A stretch of DNA of 64,000 nt from Symbiodinium kawagutii (GCA_009767595.1 VSDK01012980.1:292373-356372), one strand, 5' to 3'; positions 32,488 through 44,633 are shown, counted from the first letter of the stretch. Made by a program: numbers and translations. The notes: generated by a model not told the origin, from the letters alone.

Positions 32488-32819
32488 ATGCCTTGATGAT
32501 GCTCCCAATCATTGAATGTCTTGCTGGTAGTTTATGCTAGGAACAGCCAATGGTCTCATCGTGGTTTGGCCTTGATTTCGCGGAGCACAGAGTCGGCCAA
32601 CATCCTTGGACACAAATTCCTGTGTGCCAAGATTGGTAGGTTGGCACGCTATTCGGCCACATGCAGACATACGCACACAAATAGAGAGAGTCAGGTTTTG
32701 ACATTGTGACCCTTGCCAAGGATGAACGTTTGCATGTTTCATGCTCAACACAAGGTGTTGCATGTTACACGTCGGTAGGGAGTTTGAATTCTTGGACTTT
32801 GAGGCACAGCATCAGCTGA

Positions 32820-32995
32820 TATTAATGGTAAATAGTCAAGAGTGGTTAACAACGGTTGGACACGTGTCTGCTGATGCATCCAACAATTGTTAGTGATGAT
32901 TCATCATGGCTAATGACGGCTGATGACTGTTGAATAATGGCTAACAACGGTCAATGATGCTGCTTCATGCTTTTACAATGGCCAATGATGGTTGC
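32820..32995. repeat. Degenerate GGCTAATGA/GGTCAATGA repeats
   Basis: Irregular short repeats (TGGCTAATGACGG, TGGCTAACAACGG, TGGCCAATGATGG). Similar words occur in other presumed introns (13960-14080, 21350-21380, 35560-35650, 41600-41650). Confidence 0.6.
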
Positions 32996-33136
32996 TTGAT
33001 CCTCCTTGGACTTGGCCGAAGGGCGAGCAACGCTCAGTTCAAGCGGGTAGCAGGGTGGCAACTCCGCAACTTGATAGGCCAAATCCTCGTCAAATAGCCA
33101 CGGTAGTAAGGATATATGATATGTACATGTTAATTG

Positions 33137-33185
33137 ATATATATATATATATATATATTTATTTATTTATTTATTCACATGTGTA

Positions 33186-33237
<52 letters not shown>

Positions 33238-33238
33238 C
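33137..33238. repeat. (TA)n-(TTTA)n-(TATC)n compound microsatellite
   Basis: A TA run, ATTTATTTATTT, then about 13 TATC units. Confidence 0.97.
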
Positions 33239-34112
33239 ATGTTTACATATTTGTTTGATCAATCTATTTATACAAGTGGTTCATGTTTAGTTGTACAAAT
33301 ACTAATATTTATATATGTCTATTCAGATTGGTAGGAAAATAGGTAGGTAGATAGATAGATAGGTGTATTTGTGGTTTTTGTTTATTCACTTATGTATTTG
33401 TTATTATTCATATATTTATGTGTTTTTTGTAGAGGAAAAGTTCCAGGAAAAATGTCAGGACAACAGTTTTGGATAGTTTTGGTACAATCTGGGATAATTG
33501 GATGATAACTCGTCCACAAGTTGTAACTAAGATCAGATTATTTTCGAATAAAGTCAGCGCTTCTCATAAATCCCTCAGTCAGCTGGGGAGGATTGCCAGG
33601 AAAATAAATTGCAAATTTATTTAGGTAAACAAGGATTAAATTTGGTTTAATTTTCCATCTAAATTGGAATTCTTTGGCTTTGGGATTTTGCCAAACCCCT
33701 TTGCCCATGATAATTCCGAGGGAAATTGAGCTCCTGATCGGTAGACTGATTGTCTCTTACTTTGCTAAATTTTGGATGTTCTTGTTTGAACCAATGATGA
33801 TTCCTATGTAATTTACACGTAAGCTGTTGATAAATTCCACCCCCCAGAACAAAAAAATCATATTCCTTGTTTTATTTCCTGGTGATAAATGTCCGATATT
33901 TATTGATTCAATTGTTTATCTATCTACCTATTTATCTGTTTGTTTATCTACGATATTTGCTTACGTATTGATATGATAGGTACGCGTAGTAGTCGAAAAG
34001 AATCAACTGCTTTCAGTCTCCCTGGCCATAACTCTATTCAAAGGGTTCAGAGTTACTGTAATTGCCCCAATCCAACGATTGATGATTCAGAATGTTCAAT
34101 GTTCTCCTTCAG

Positions 34113-34215
34113 GTGTATTTTCGTTGCGACGCTCAGATGCTCACACTGGCAGCTTTCATCCACAAGGAAAGAGCAGGCATGCGATGTGAGCAATGGCTGC
34201 AGTTTGACGAGGATG
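34113..34215 (+). CDS. Exon of unrecognised protein
   Basis: Acceptor TTCTCCTTCAG, donor GTGAGA. Reads VYFRCDAQMLTLAAFIHK then ERAGMRCEQWLQFDED. Strong exon by borders and composition. No domain recognised. Confidence 0.7.
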
Positions 34216-34477
34216 GTGAGACGCTGAACAAATTGATTTTCTGATGTTAAATTGAGCCCATTGGTGCTGCAATGGACAGCAAGATGTGCAGCTCGTAGGC
34301 CCACAGGTGGTCACTGGGCCCTTGTCCAAGGATCAACCTGAGCATTTCTGAATCATGTCATGATTATGACAGCCGATACAAAGTATTGGTGAATATTGCC
34401 AGCAAAGATTGCGTATGACAATTCATTGATCGTTATGAGCGCCTCATGAATCCTAATGACTGATATCCAACAAGAAC

Positions 34478-34496
34478 ATATATATATATATATATT
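34478..34496. repeat. Short (TA)n run
   Basis: ATATATATATATATATATA within intron-like DNA. Confidence 0.9.
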
Positions 34497-35762
34497 GACA
34501 TACAAGAACCAACACAAATTCCGTGGATTTCCGTGGAGCATCCAGGGATGCCAAGGGCCCACAACAGCTGGCAACCTGCACCCTTGGTTAAAAAGCTATG
34601 CCTCGAGAGTTGATGTCCTTATGCGCAACGTGAAGTAGAGGTTTATGTATGGGAGATGTCCTTGGCAGAAAACGTTTATGTATATTGTATTCCCAATGCC
34701 TATCTTGGCCACCAAATTTGATGGCACTTGAGCTTCTAGCTTGATTAGGAATAGATTCCTCCTGACATTTGCCTACAACGTGCTAAGACATCGAAACTCC
34801 ACCGTTTCATAAATCTTGCTCCAATCGTTCTCTAAAGGTCACTGATTTGTTGAAATGTGCGCAGAGCGGGAGCTATGCAGGATCACAACAGAGACACTAC
34901 GCAGAATTTTCTTTTGCCTTTTTTTGCTGCGTGATTAAATCTAGATGATCTAGAAACTATTGTAGTTTGTTTTAGGATGCGTGACGTGATTGTTGTTCTT
35001 CTTCTATTTGTTTCTGATTGCCTTTGCATTGGCTGGGTTCTTTTCAGCGCTGTGAACACGGACCAAATCCGTATTGCACGTAACACTGTTGTTTTCATAT
35101 TCTGCAACTGATGACTTGATTTGACTGTTGTTTTCAAAAATTGTGAAGAAATTGACTTGCATCGGCAGATAGCGGTAATTTGTGCGTTCAGCAGTGGCCA
35201 GTCAAGCGTTCTATCACTGATAGTTACCACAGAAGACTACCCATTGATGGGGGGGTTCTATGATTTCCTCTCATTTTTTCCTGTAAATCTATTGATTGAT
35301 CATCTGAAACGGTAAGGAAGAGGGGCCACACCTTACAGCCCCACACGGCGGTTGCTGTTCCAAGGCCCTTGCCGTGGGAGAGGCGTGGGGTGTGAAATTC
35401 ATCGACCAACAGTGACCAACACACGGGTAATGTGGGGATTGTCCATTAAATGGCGGTACCCTTTGGGCAACCAATAATTATCATTATGAATAGGGAAATC
35501 ATTGGTTTTGGGGTACACAATTCTCGTTCAAACCCATTTAAGAATTGTCTGGCAATAACCAATAAACCAACTAATCATGATTAGCAATAAGTGCCAACCA
35601 TGACCAGAAAGAACCAACAATTTTAGTGGTCAATCACATGGCAAATAGCCAACTTCCAGGAAGGGAGTAGCTTCGGAACGCCGTTGGTATTCCAAAGTGC
35701 CCCTGTCACTCCTCTTCACAATCTTCGAATTGGCACCCCTGACCCGTGCCTGCTTCTTGCAG

Positions 35763-35831
35763 GTTTCCGAGCAACATGCCTTTGCTTCAAGATATCATCG
35801 AGCTGATGACATTGCGAGACAGAACGCAAAG
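35763..35831 (+). CDS. Exon of unrecognised protein
   Basis: Acceptor CTTCTTGCAG, GTGATC donor. Two frames are open: VSEQHAFASRYHRADDIARQ and FPSNMPLLQDIIELMTLRDR. Neither could be assigned. Confidence 0.5.
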
Positions 35832-36291
35832 GTGATCCGGTAAATGAACTGAATTTGCTCGGTTTGTTGCATTGATTGGTTTGGTCGGTTTGCTGTAGGG
35901 TGGGCCGGCGCAAGTCAAGTTTGAATTTGATATTTAGTTCATGCAGACAACTGCCCTGGTACTGCTTGGTGCTTCAGAGCGTTGGGTGCTCGAGTGCTAG
36001 GCCAAAAGCTTTGCAAGCTGCAAACCACCAGTGGTTTCAGAGCACAAGCGACGGGGAGCTACCACCCAGCACCTTGTACCGTGGCAGCACCTGTCAAGTC
36101 TTCACCCAGCGTCAGCAACATCAACCATTAGAAATGCAAAGACGCGGACAAAGTTGATTCAATAAGATTCCATTGCGGACTGTCATCATTAATGTGCATT
36201 GTTTTTTCTGTGCGCGTGTGTAGTTGTGTTTTTGTCTCCATTTTGTCCTGCACTTAGGCAGGGCCTTGTGGGTTGTGCTGCTGGTCATCAG

Positions 36292-36433
36292 GTGACAGAG
36301 GAATTGGCAATTCGTTTGGGGGAGGCTGCGGCCTGGGTGGAAAATTTGTATTGGACTGATGGTATAGACATGTACAGACTCTGGATTGGGTGCTTTGATG
36401 CGCTTCAAGACACAGATGATATAGATGATGCTG
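36292..36433 (+). CDS. Exon of unrecognised protein, repeat unit A
   Basis: Acceptor GTCATCAG, GTGATT donor. Reads VTEELAIRLGEAAAWVENLY, then WTDGIDMYRLWIGCFDAL, then QDTDDIDDA. The part MYRLWIGCFDALQDTDDIDD resembles a second segment at 36810-36880, suggesting an internal repeat. Confidence 0.65.
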
Positions 36434-36756
36434 GTGATTTTGAATTTTCCACGGGAGCGACGGTACAAACGTACACGTGCTACCAGACAAAGCTTCAAGA
36501 GTGGCTTGTCCTGCACACCTCGGGAAGAAGTGCGAAGCAGACGTAAATGTTTTGTACTTTGATACCATCCCAAATCCGCATTGCTGCTTGAAGTGCTTTT
36601 GTTTGCAAGGCCAATACCTTGAATGCTTTACGGCAACTACTGGCACAATTTCAGCAATTTGATCGAGACTTGGTTCACTAAGAATGGTGTTGCAAGCGAC
36701 CCAGCAGTCCATGCGTGTCGCATCGATTTACAATGAGTAGCTTTGCAAGGTGCAAA

Positions 36757-36886
36757 GTTGTGGGCCGGGCCCTTGCGGGTTTCAATTACTTGCTCTACCA
36801 ACTGCAAGATGAACTGATTTTTAGACCATGGATCGGGTACTTTGACCTGATGAAGCTAGATTATTATGATGATCATGTGTCACCTG
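36757..36886 (+). CDS. Exon of unrecognised protein, repeat unit B
   Basis: Reads VGRALAGFNYLLYQLQDE, then LIFRPWIGYFDLMKLDYY, then DDHVSP, with a GC donor possible at 36887. FRPWIGYFDLMKLDYYDD parallels YRLWIGCFDALQDTDDIDD of unit A. Borders approximate. Confidence 0.5.
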
Positions 36887-37217
36887 GCTACCCTATGCTG
36901 ACCTTGTCGTTTGGTTGGCTCCCAAGACCTAGCCAAACACTGCATGATATTGCTAGATGTAGCTTTTTGCACCTCTTCCGCTTCCATTTGAGGCCGGAAG
37001 CAGCTTGGATGCATTCTGCATTGACGACATTTTCTTCTCCCGTGGCATTTCACATGGCAAGTTGGAGCGAGTGTTTGTTCTGTCAAATTACTTAGTTGCT
37101 TGAACATGCTTTCAGGCTTGGTTGGTTCTTTGGTTTTTTTGTTGATTGCTTGTTTATGTTCATGTTGGTAGCAGGGCTTCTTGACTTGTCTGAAAGTATG
37201 TTCTCCTTTAAGGCAAG

Positions 37218-37300
37218 GAATCGTTGAAGATGGTGTCGCGTACGAACTTCTCCTACGACATGCAGCAGCATCCCCAGAGGATTCAAGTTCCACTCCAACG
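37218..37300 (+). CDS. Exon of unrecognised protein
   Basis: After AGGCAAG, with a strong GTAAGAG donor. Two frames are open: ESLKMVSRTNFSYDMQQH plus PQRIQVPLQR, or GIVEDGVAYELLLRHAAA. The first looks more natural. Confidence 0.55.
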
Positions 37301-37619
37301 GTAAGAGTGTTGGGAGGATGACTGCCACGCAGATCAGAACACAAGGTATGAAAAATGACACAAATATAAAGACAGAACAAAACTAAGACCATCTAAGACC
37401 AGCAGCCAAGAGTATGAAACCATAGGCCCTGCTGGAAGTAGCAGTTTTAGTTTTGTGCTGGCACAAAATCCTGAGGCCGTCCATAGGCCCATTCCCCCAC
37501 TGAAATTTAGTATACCTACGCCATCGTACGCCCCACCAGGGCTCGGCGTGAGTCCCTAACGCTGCTCCGCAGTTGTAGCATCAGAATGGGCTTTTCTAAT
37601 TTGTCTATTTAAAACTATA

Positions 37620-37661
37620 GATATATATATATATATAGATATATATATATATATATATTTT
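37620..37661. repeat. (TA)n microsatellite
   Basis: Two TA blocks separated by GAT. Confidence 0.93.
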
Positions 37662-38066
37662 TTACGATGTAATTTACATGTTTAGATTTTTGGATTGAAT
37701 ATTAGATACTTGTGTGTGTGTGCATGTATGTAAATGTACAAGGGTATATGTATGTATATTGCTTTCATTCATTTGTTTACGGTTGTATCTATGTATTTGG
37801 TTGGAGGTCGAGATGTACGCATGTGTATTGTCCTTGTCCAGCACTTAGTCCAGACGAGGCTAAGCAAACCCTCTGGAGGCCCGTGCAAAAACCATGTATA
37901 CGTCATATATACACCATATACATCATTTTACATCATACATCATTTGCACACCCTACCAATACATGCGGCAGATTCGAGAACAATTTCTGAAACCATGCAC
38001 TGTGAATGTCGTTTTGTTTGTTTTCGGATCTTTTTGGTGTGGACTATCATTGAAATACTTGGACAG

Positions 38067-38162
38067 CCCGAGGTGCCTGCCAAAGTTGCACAGCGCTGTG
38101 TTGAGTCATGCGGTCGAGACTTTCCTTATGTGACTGGGCTGAAATTCAAGGGAAACGAATGA
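38067..38162 (+). CDS. Terminal exon of the preceding gene
   Basis: After CTTGGACAG it reads PEVPAKVAQRCVESCGRDF then PYVTGLKFKGNE and TGA. It has coding-like composition right up to an in-frame stop, which suggests a true C-terminus, probably of the gene whose exons begin near 32352. Product unknown. Confidence 0.6.
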   Translation, partial: PEVPAKVAQRCVESCGRDFPYVTGLKFKGNE

Positions 38163-38339
38163 AAAAGCCACCAATGGCCTACAAAACATCAAGATATGCC
38201 AGAGACACGGAGCCAAAAATCACATGAAATCAGCGGAGCTCTGGCGGTGTCATGTGTTTGTTTGTTCTTTCGTCCATTCAATCGTGTTCATGGACTGATG
38301 CAATCATGCCTTTATTCACACATTGCCATTGCGCCTCAG

Positions 38340-38376
38340 GTAGCGCTCATGAATGATATCTTGGCATCCAAAGAGA
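38340..38376 (+). CDS. Possible short exon
   Basis: After GCGCCTCAG the frame reads VALMNDILASKE, with a GC donor GCACGT possible. Confidence 0.35.
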
Positions 38377-38605
38377 GGCACGTCCCCTCTCCGCTCCTAA
38401 CACGTTGACCTGGAGCTCTGACATTTTACAGTTTGGACTCTAGGTCATTCCCTGGGAAGTTAAACCCAGAGTCACGATATTGCTCATGCCAGGGCCAGTG
38501 AAACCTAAACATTTCCAATGCACTCCTAGGATCATTGTACTGTGTTGTGCTCCGAGTACTGTTGGATGCCCTTTGAATCATGCGATCTTTGACCGCTTCT
38601 TCAGG

Positions 38606-38649
38606 TATGGGTACCAATATGTTCTCGAGACTTGGCGGAAACTGCGTGA
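38606..38649 (+). CDS. Possible exon, YVLETWRKL
   Basis: After CTTCTTCAG the frame reads YGYQYVLETWRKL before a (GA)n run. It resembles VFGQDLVYVETWQKM at 43311-43356, hinting at a repeated unit. Confidence 0.35.
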
Positions 38650-39035
38650 GAGAGAGAGAGAGAGTTGGAGGCCTCCGAGGGCTTCACAAAGTGACAGGAC
38701 AATGATGCTGCAACAAGCCCACAAGCCCATGCTTACACAAAGAATTCTTGGTTGGTGTAGAATTGTTCAATCAGTTGTCCTTTGAAAGGGTGCTAAAGGA
38801 CATGATTAGTGATGTGTTTGTCCGTTAGCTCTTTCACCCAAACATGTTATCATTGCCGCTGAGTACTACCTCGGACTGCCATTATTGCTCTAAACGCTAT
38901 CGCGTGTTTGAACACGTTTGCCATTACAGTATGACTGCTACCACTATCATCACCACTATTATTAGTCTTGTCACTCATGATATTATCAATGTTTCATGAT
39001 GTTTTATGACTATCATTTTGCCAGCAAAGATTGGC

Positions 39036-39262
39036 ACTTGTTGCTACCTGCCGCTGCTGCTGCTCCTTCTACTTCTCTACTACTCAACAACTGCGACCAC
39101 GACACGACTGCGACGAATTGCGACGACTACAACTACTATGACTACGACTACTGCTGCTGCCGCTGCCGCTGCTGCTGCTACTTGTACTGCTACTGCTACT
39201 ATCTTGGGCTTGCAGTTTGAATGCTTTCCTACAGAAAGAGAGAGAGAGAGAGAGAGAAACGA
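39036..39262. repeat. Trinucleotide-rich tract and (GA)n
   Basis: CTG/CTA/CGA trinucleotides without fixed order (39036-39205), then GA repeats at 39236-39259. Confidence 0.85.
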
Positions 39263-39613
39263 GAAAGAGAGAAGTGCGTTATGTGTAAGAAAATTAATAT
39301 AGACAGATTCTGTAAATTGAAAATGAGTTCAACCATATGCTGATTGGCGGCTCTCAACAACAAGCTTATATACTTGTTTGGTACTCACTCTGCCTGCAGC
39401 ATGTTAAAGCCCACGCTTTTAGGTGATGTTAAAATAGTTTGCACAGAATCGGTCGGAAAAATGTGCGCCTACAATATCGCAGAGGCACCATAAGCTGAGG
39501 GACCGTCATAAGTTTTTTACTTCTGAAGGGACCTATTTCATTCTATTTCTTGCAAGGCTGCAGCTCAAGGAAATTTTCAGCTCGTTCGTCCTGCCGAGAG
39601 ATCTTTCGAAACC

Positions 39614-39925
39614 ATGCTCTCCTTTCTTTGCATTGCCGCTCTGATCTCGACTGTGTTGGTCTTCTTGCTGGTTCGAGGTGCTCAGCGACCAAAGACCGTG
39701 AAAGCAGAGCAGCCAGAGAAGAATGTGAAGAGTGCAGGGAAGAGCAGTGTCCAGAGCATGCAGCGTTTGCAGACCGAAGACTGTGCACGTGCCATCGAGG
39801 AAGGGACGGCAACCAACGACATGGCAAACAAGTTTCGGATGGACTACTGGGCCATGCCTTTTCGACAAATCTCGCGACAAATGTCGGTCTTTTCTCGGGC
39901 TGAGACCGACCGCTCCGCCGCATGA
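39614..39925 (+). CDS. Small signal-anchor protein, intron-free ORF
   Basis: ATG at 39614, 103 codons, TGA. N-terminal hydrophobic helix MLSFLCIAALISTVLVFLLV, then a basic linker and a hydrophilic C-terminal part ending QMSVFSRAETDRSAA. Upstream, TTCTATTTCTTGCAAG at 39542-39557 could be a trans- or cis-splice acceptor with a ~56-nt leader, which makes this the best candidate gene start in the window. It may be complete, or the first exon of a longer gene. Confidence 0.6.
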   Translation: MLSFLCIAALISTVLVFLLVRGAQRPKTVKAEQPEKNVKSAGKSSVQSMQRLQTEDCARAIEEGTATNDMANKFRMDYWAMPFRQISRQMSVFSRAETDRSAA

Positions 39926-40469
39926 GGAGGCCGTGGTTCGTCCGCTTTCGCGGCGTGGCAGACCTTTGGCTCCAGCAGTGATGGCAAGTCGATCAACAGA
40001 GCAATGCCTTGCCCATCTTCCGGCAAGCTTTCAGGAGCCAATTTTTGTACATTTTCAGTGCCCTTCCAGCAGCACTCCTTTATTCTTAAACCTTCGATCA
40101 TAAGTCTCGAAGGCTGCAGTTGCACCACAATTCAATCCCTTTTTTCTGGAAACCGCGTTGGATTGGAACCGTTCAGCACCAGCAGCAAGTGCAAAAGAGC
40201 ATTCAAAATGACTGAGCGTTAACATGCATTCATAGATGTTTGGAGACGGTGAAAAAAATTAAAAAAAAAACATCCAAGGCTACCGATGAGGATGCTGCAG
40301 CATATGACCACGTAAAAGGCAATGGATCTCAAAGAATGAAGAGAAGTGCCATGGGTGATTTGATGTAGTTTGTATACTGGCATATTGACGCATGTTGTAA
40401 TTCTTTGAGGTCATCTTCTGATAGGCTGCCGGCGGTCATTTGCTACGATCATCGGTGGGGCATTGCTGT

Positions 40470-40543
40470 GCTGAGGAACTCTTTCAACAGCTTGACGTGG
40501 ATCATTCAGGGTGCCGCGATTGCAAAGAGTTGGGATGATGTGG
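40470..40543 (+). CDS. EF-hand exon (canonical loop)
   Basis: In the frame after TGTGCTGAG it reads ELFQQLDVDHSGCRDCKELG. The loop DVDHSGCRDCKE has D1, D3, S5, G6, D9 and E12. The frame hits TGA at 40541, so a GA-type donor just before would be needed. A competing long frame over 40426-40585 (VICYDHRWGIAVLRNSFNSL) is also open, so the loop match is the only argument. Confidence 0.5.
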
Positions 40544-41084
40544 CTGCCAGCGCCCCGATTCAAAAGAAACACGAAGAACAACAAAAAGTATGGACGTTCA
40601 CGCGTTCTGCGACTAGAGCACCCAGATGACTATCAGGCTTGTACAATGTTATATTTTCTACATGTTTAGAAGTTGTATGTGTGTAAAGATGCATGTGCAT
40701 TTTTTAGATTTGTTTATATGTATATACATATCTGATTATACACTCATACACGTGAATTTGTATATGCATTGATGCATTTGCAGACATACATGCGTGTGTA
40801 TCCACTTTACCCCTATATCCCCATTGTTTGTCATTGACCATTGTTGTTGAAAGGGATATGAAATAAGTATTTCTGGGTAGATATGGGGGCATTTTCCTGC
40901 TTACACCCACCATCGGTGGCTATCTAAATATCTCGCTCTCTAGCCCAGTTATTATTTTTGTAAGTCGCAATTCATTAATCCTTGTGTCTTTGAGTGACTG
41001 GTTATCAACTTGTGGTGGCATGTCCGAATTTGTAGCCGCAAGCATAGCCATTCGCCACTTGTAGAACCCTACGGGTTGCACCTT

Positions 41085-41200
41085 CTCACGCAGCAACACG
41101 ATGCCTGGTGCAGCCAAGGAGCCTGTCCGTCGATGAGCTTCGAGGGCTTATTGGCGGGGGAGCGCAGGGCTCAGCGAAACGCAGGACGGCAATGGCAACG
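41085..41200 (+). CDS. Possible exon, unknown
   Basis: GC-rich stretch open in two frames (LSVDELRGLIGGGAQGSAK; MSFEGLLAGERRAQRNAG). No decision possible. Confidence 0.35.
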
Positions 41201-42481
41201 CCGCGCATGTACATCTGCAATGAAAAAACATTGACATGGCACACACAACAGGAGAGAGAGAGAGAGAGGTACACACAAAAAAAGTACTTGAAAAAGACCA
41301 TGGCACTCTTGGGTCCACAGAACAAACATAAATACAGCTGAACTCCCCGCTGGCGAAAGAGAGAGAGAGAGAGGGAGAGATGAGAACAACGACCAACATT
41401 GCCAATAATGATTGTCTTAATGTGGCTGCACGATGCTGCACGTGACTTTCGACCGTTGCTACCTCTGTTGAGATATTGAGATTGTTCCGACCTTTCACCA
41501 TATTTTGTCGTCGAGGTATTTCAAGCAAACACGCCTTGCAGCCTGATTCTTTGGTTCTTTAAGTGGACAACCTGGCTTGCAAGCCATGTTCAGAGTTCAA
41601 CCATCATCGACCGTTCTTTTGATCATTCGTAGCCATCATCAACCACAAAATTCATCATTACTTTACCCCGCCCAACAGCTCACTTTCCAGGAACTGGTGA
41701 GTTCCATTTAAAGAATCCAAATCAAATTTGCAAAACCCTAGTTAACTCAAAAAATTGAACATCGAGTGATCTTGGAGAATGCTCAACCTCTAGCCTTTAG
41801 AGATGGAGTGGGTTGGCCGATAGCCCCTGCTCTGGAGTCAGGTTGAGATGCATGCGCCGCCAGATCTATCATGCGTTTGGCTGGTAATGGCGTCGCTACA
41901 AATCCTGTGGGAGGGCGCAGTCAAAAATAACAGGGTCCCCCCCTCCATCCCCCTCCCCACCTTCACCGTAACCATTTATTCTTTATCCCGAACTCTGGAG
42001 ATCTTTTTATCCTCAGGTGTTCCAGCTGTCTGGACCAGAGGATGTCGATCGGTGTCTTGAAACCGAGTCAGCGTTGTTTTGGCACGTGCTGAGTCATTGA
42101 TATTCTCCAAGAAAGGGAACCAAATCATATCCTATCCGAATCTACTGTCAGAGCTTTCTTCTAGACGTTGTTCCATCGCATGTTGTCCCCTTTTCTTGGA
42201 TAATCAAATGTAATTACTGTAGTCAATTCAAATTGACCATTTCGGAGAGCCCCATACTGAAAATTTCAGTGGAAGAGGCAAGGACTTTTGAGAAGCGACA
42301 AGATCATCCGGATAGGCTGTTCATGTGACATTTAATTCATTTTGGTTCTACTTCAGCAGTATCTTAGTGCGGGCTTGCTAGCTGAAAAGCCTGTGCAGTG
42401 ATTGGTTTTGTGTTGAGAATATGTTGATTTGTCGGATTGACACGCTGGTTGTCTTACGGATCAGTCCGTTGCACTGACTGA

Positions 42482-42590
42482 GGCTACTGTCGTGGATGGA
42501 TGTGAACCAAGTGCCAGCCACAGGAATGCAAACACAAAGCAGAGAAGGAATGCGCAGTTTGAGCAGTTGGTGTCAAGTGGATTGCTGTCC
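42482..42590 (+). CDS. Possible exon, unknown
   Basis: Frame reading EATVVDGCEPSASHRNANTK then QRRNAQFEQLVSSGLLS, ending in TAA. Coding-like charge pattern, ends not defined. Confidence 0.35.
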
Positions 42591-43070
42591 TAAGGAGTTC
42601 CACCATTCCTATCCATTTCTGTCATGTTCTATCCGTTTCTTCCTTTATATTGAGCTCCTTCTGTTCTTGACACCTGTGCTTCCTCATCATATCATCCTTG
42701 TGGACGCTGTCACTGTCCGTTGTCTTCAAAGTTGTGCATGGTGTACTGCTGGTGGGTTGAACTGCGTTGTGTCCACTGTGTTTTGCCCTTAAGGCTGGAA
42801 ACAAAGCACATTCCTGTATGGCTCTAGGGTGCACGTTCCTTGCTTTTCAGCCACTGTCCCCAACACTCCATTTGTTTGCTCCACACGGGGCATCAACATT
42901 TGGTAACTTTCTAGGTTCATTCGTTTCTACTTTTTGTGCAAGGGGCAAGGGTTCTTACTGGCAGATTCAAACCTCTACCTTGAGACATTTGACATCTTCT
43001 CAACAACTTTGTTGCCAGGGTAGGGAGTGATGTGTGCTTCAGCAAGTTCACAAAGTTCATACTGCACTCA

Positions 43071-43125
43071 GGATGGCAACGTATCTTTTGAAGAGTTCTT
43101 GAACGTGGCTCTGGAGTATGGTCAG
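43071..43125 (+). CDS. EF-hand second-half exon
   Basis: After GCACTCAG it reads DGNVSFEEFLNVALEYGQ. DGNVSFEEFLNVAL is the second part of a standard EF loop plus exiting helix. The first ligands must come from an upstream exon. Probably the partner of the hand at 40470-40543 in the same gene. Confidence 0.65.
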
Positions 43126-43302
43126 ATAAGTAGCCGCGCTGAAAGTGCCTGAGCCAAGAGGGGTAGTGAGGCTCAGGCGATGTTTGCTGGTTGAGTGCGC
43201 AAACGGAATCCGAGCGAATTCGCCCGGCATTTTTTGAGTCTTTCCATGATCTACACGTTCCACTGCTGACGTCGGTGCCCCATCAATCCGATGCAATTTT
43301 CA

Positions 43303-43369
43303 AGGCGACGAAGCGAGCACCAGTTTTTGGGCAGGACTTGGTATACGTGGAGACTTGGCAGAAAATGTG
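43303..43369 (+). CDS. Exon of unrecognised protein
   Basis: After TTTTCAAG it reads ATKRAPVFGQDLVYVETW then QK, with a strong GTGAGT donor at 43370. Confidence 0.5.
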
Positions 43370-44289
43370 AGTTGAGTTGGTAAGATCATGATGGGCACGT
43401 TCACTGCAAGATAGGAATACTTTGCTAGACATTGTTATATGGGCAAGTTTAATTCTGCACACGGTATGCTTGAGTGTTGTGCCATATAACTTTTCCATAC
43501 TTTCTTTTCCTTGACATGTGCCACCGCTCGATCCCATGCCTCCGGTGGGGACCACTGCTGTCGGTTCGGTGGGTGTGCTGTTTGCCTTGTAATGGTTTGA
43601 TGTGGTTGGGCATTTTATGGCTTGATTAAGGCTTATCAAACATTCATGCTTTTATCAAACATTTTATTTGCTCAAGTCATGTTTGATATGTTTGCTTGAT
43701 TCCACTCGCTTGTTGTTGAGGTGTGGTTTGAAGCTGCTGCATTTGTTTTGCGATCCCAGGTTGGGGTTCCGGTGCAACTGCCTCCATGGGCAGGGGTCAG
43801 AGCATTCAAGGCCGACCTGCGGGGTTGAAGATCTGTAAAAACCAAAAACAATGTTTCGCTTATTCATTTTTTGATCGTGTTTGGTTACTTATTTGCTTAC
43901 TTCTATTTTCTTCTGGTCCAACTTATGGCCACTTATTCTGCAGCAAAAATGAGGTTCATCATGCTGTTTAGCTGCTCCCTGTGGTGGTTTTTCAGGTGGC
44001 CGGGCTTTGACTCAAGGCACATGGGAAGACATGGCAGCACGAGGCTTTCCACCCGGTAGTCAGTGGTAGTGCCGCCCTGATGCAGGGCCCTTGCCGAGCC
44101 AGCTCAAGCAAGGTCGGGTCATGCTGTGAAGAAGATTTCAGAAAGTTCATTCGATTGATATCGATTACTAACGATGAATTCATTATATTTCAATATATTT
44201 CATTATTCATGATTTTCAAATATTTTCAATGCTTTGATGTTCACTCCCTTTGTGCTACTTTGACAAGGCCCAAGGAGTTCAAGAATGGC

Positions 44290-44416
44290 AGCACCTTGTG
44301 AATCTGCCAAGCCGACCGCGACACCTGGGCAAGCATCTTGCCTTACAGTGGTCGACGTGGCAGCCCTTGATCGATGGCAGCATCAGTCCATCAGCCTTCC
44401 CATGGCAAAGCACTAG
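44290..44416 (+). CDS. Possible exon, unknown
   Basis: Two open frames (ESAKPTATPGQASCLTVVDV; RHLGKHLALQWSTWQPLIDG). GC-richer than the flanks. Confidence 0.35.
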
Positions 44417-44543
44417 GTAAAATGCTACCGTGAGGTTTGGCAAAGCACTAGGTTTCCCATACTTGGCACATCTTGGCACTAGCTTTAAACTTTAAACTAA
44501 ACTTACTATAATTTTTACATTGGTTAACCTTGTTATTGCTCAG

Positions 44544-44633
44544 GCTGCAGGTATTCAAGTTTTGATCGCAGCGTTGCCTTTGTTGAGGACACCCGAGTGT
44601 GGAAGTTGCGAGTTGGAATTCTGAGTGCTGAAG
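44544..44633 (+). CDS. C2-like domain, first strand exon
   Basis: After TTGCTCAG it reads CRYSSFDRSVAFVEDTRV then WKLRVGILSAE. W-x-L-x-V-x-I-L-S-A-E-G is the usual start of a C2 domain (calcium/lipid-binding). A GC donor (GCAGCG) at 44634 follows. The assignment rests on this strand and on 44983-45076. Confidence 0.5.
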
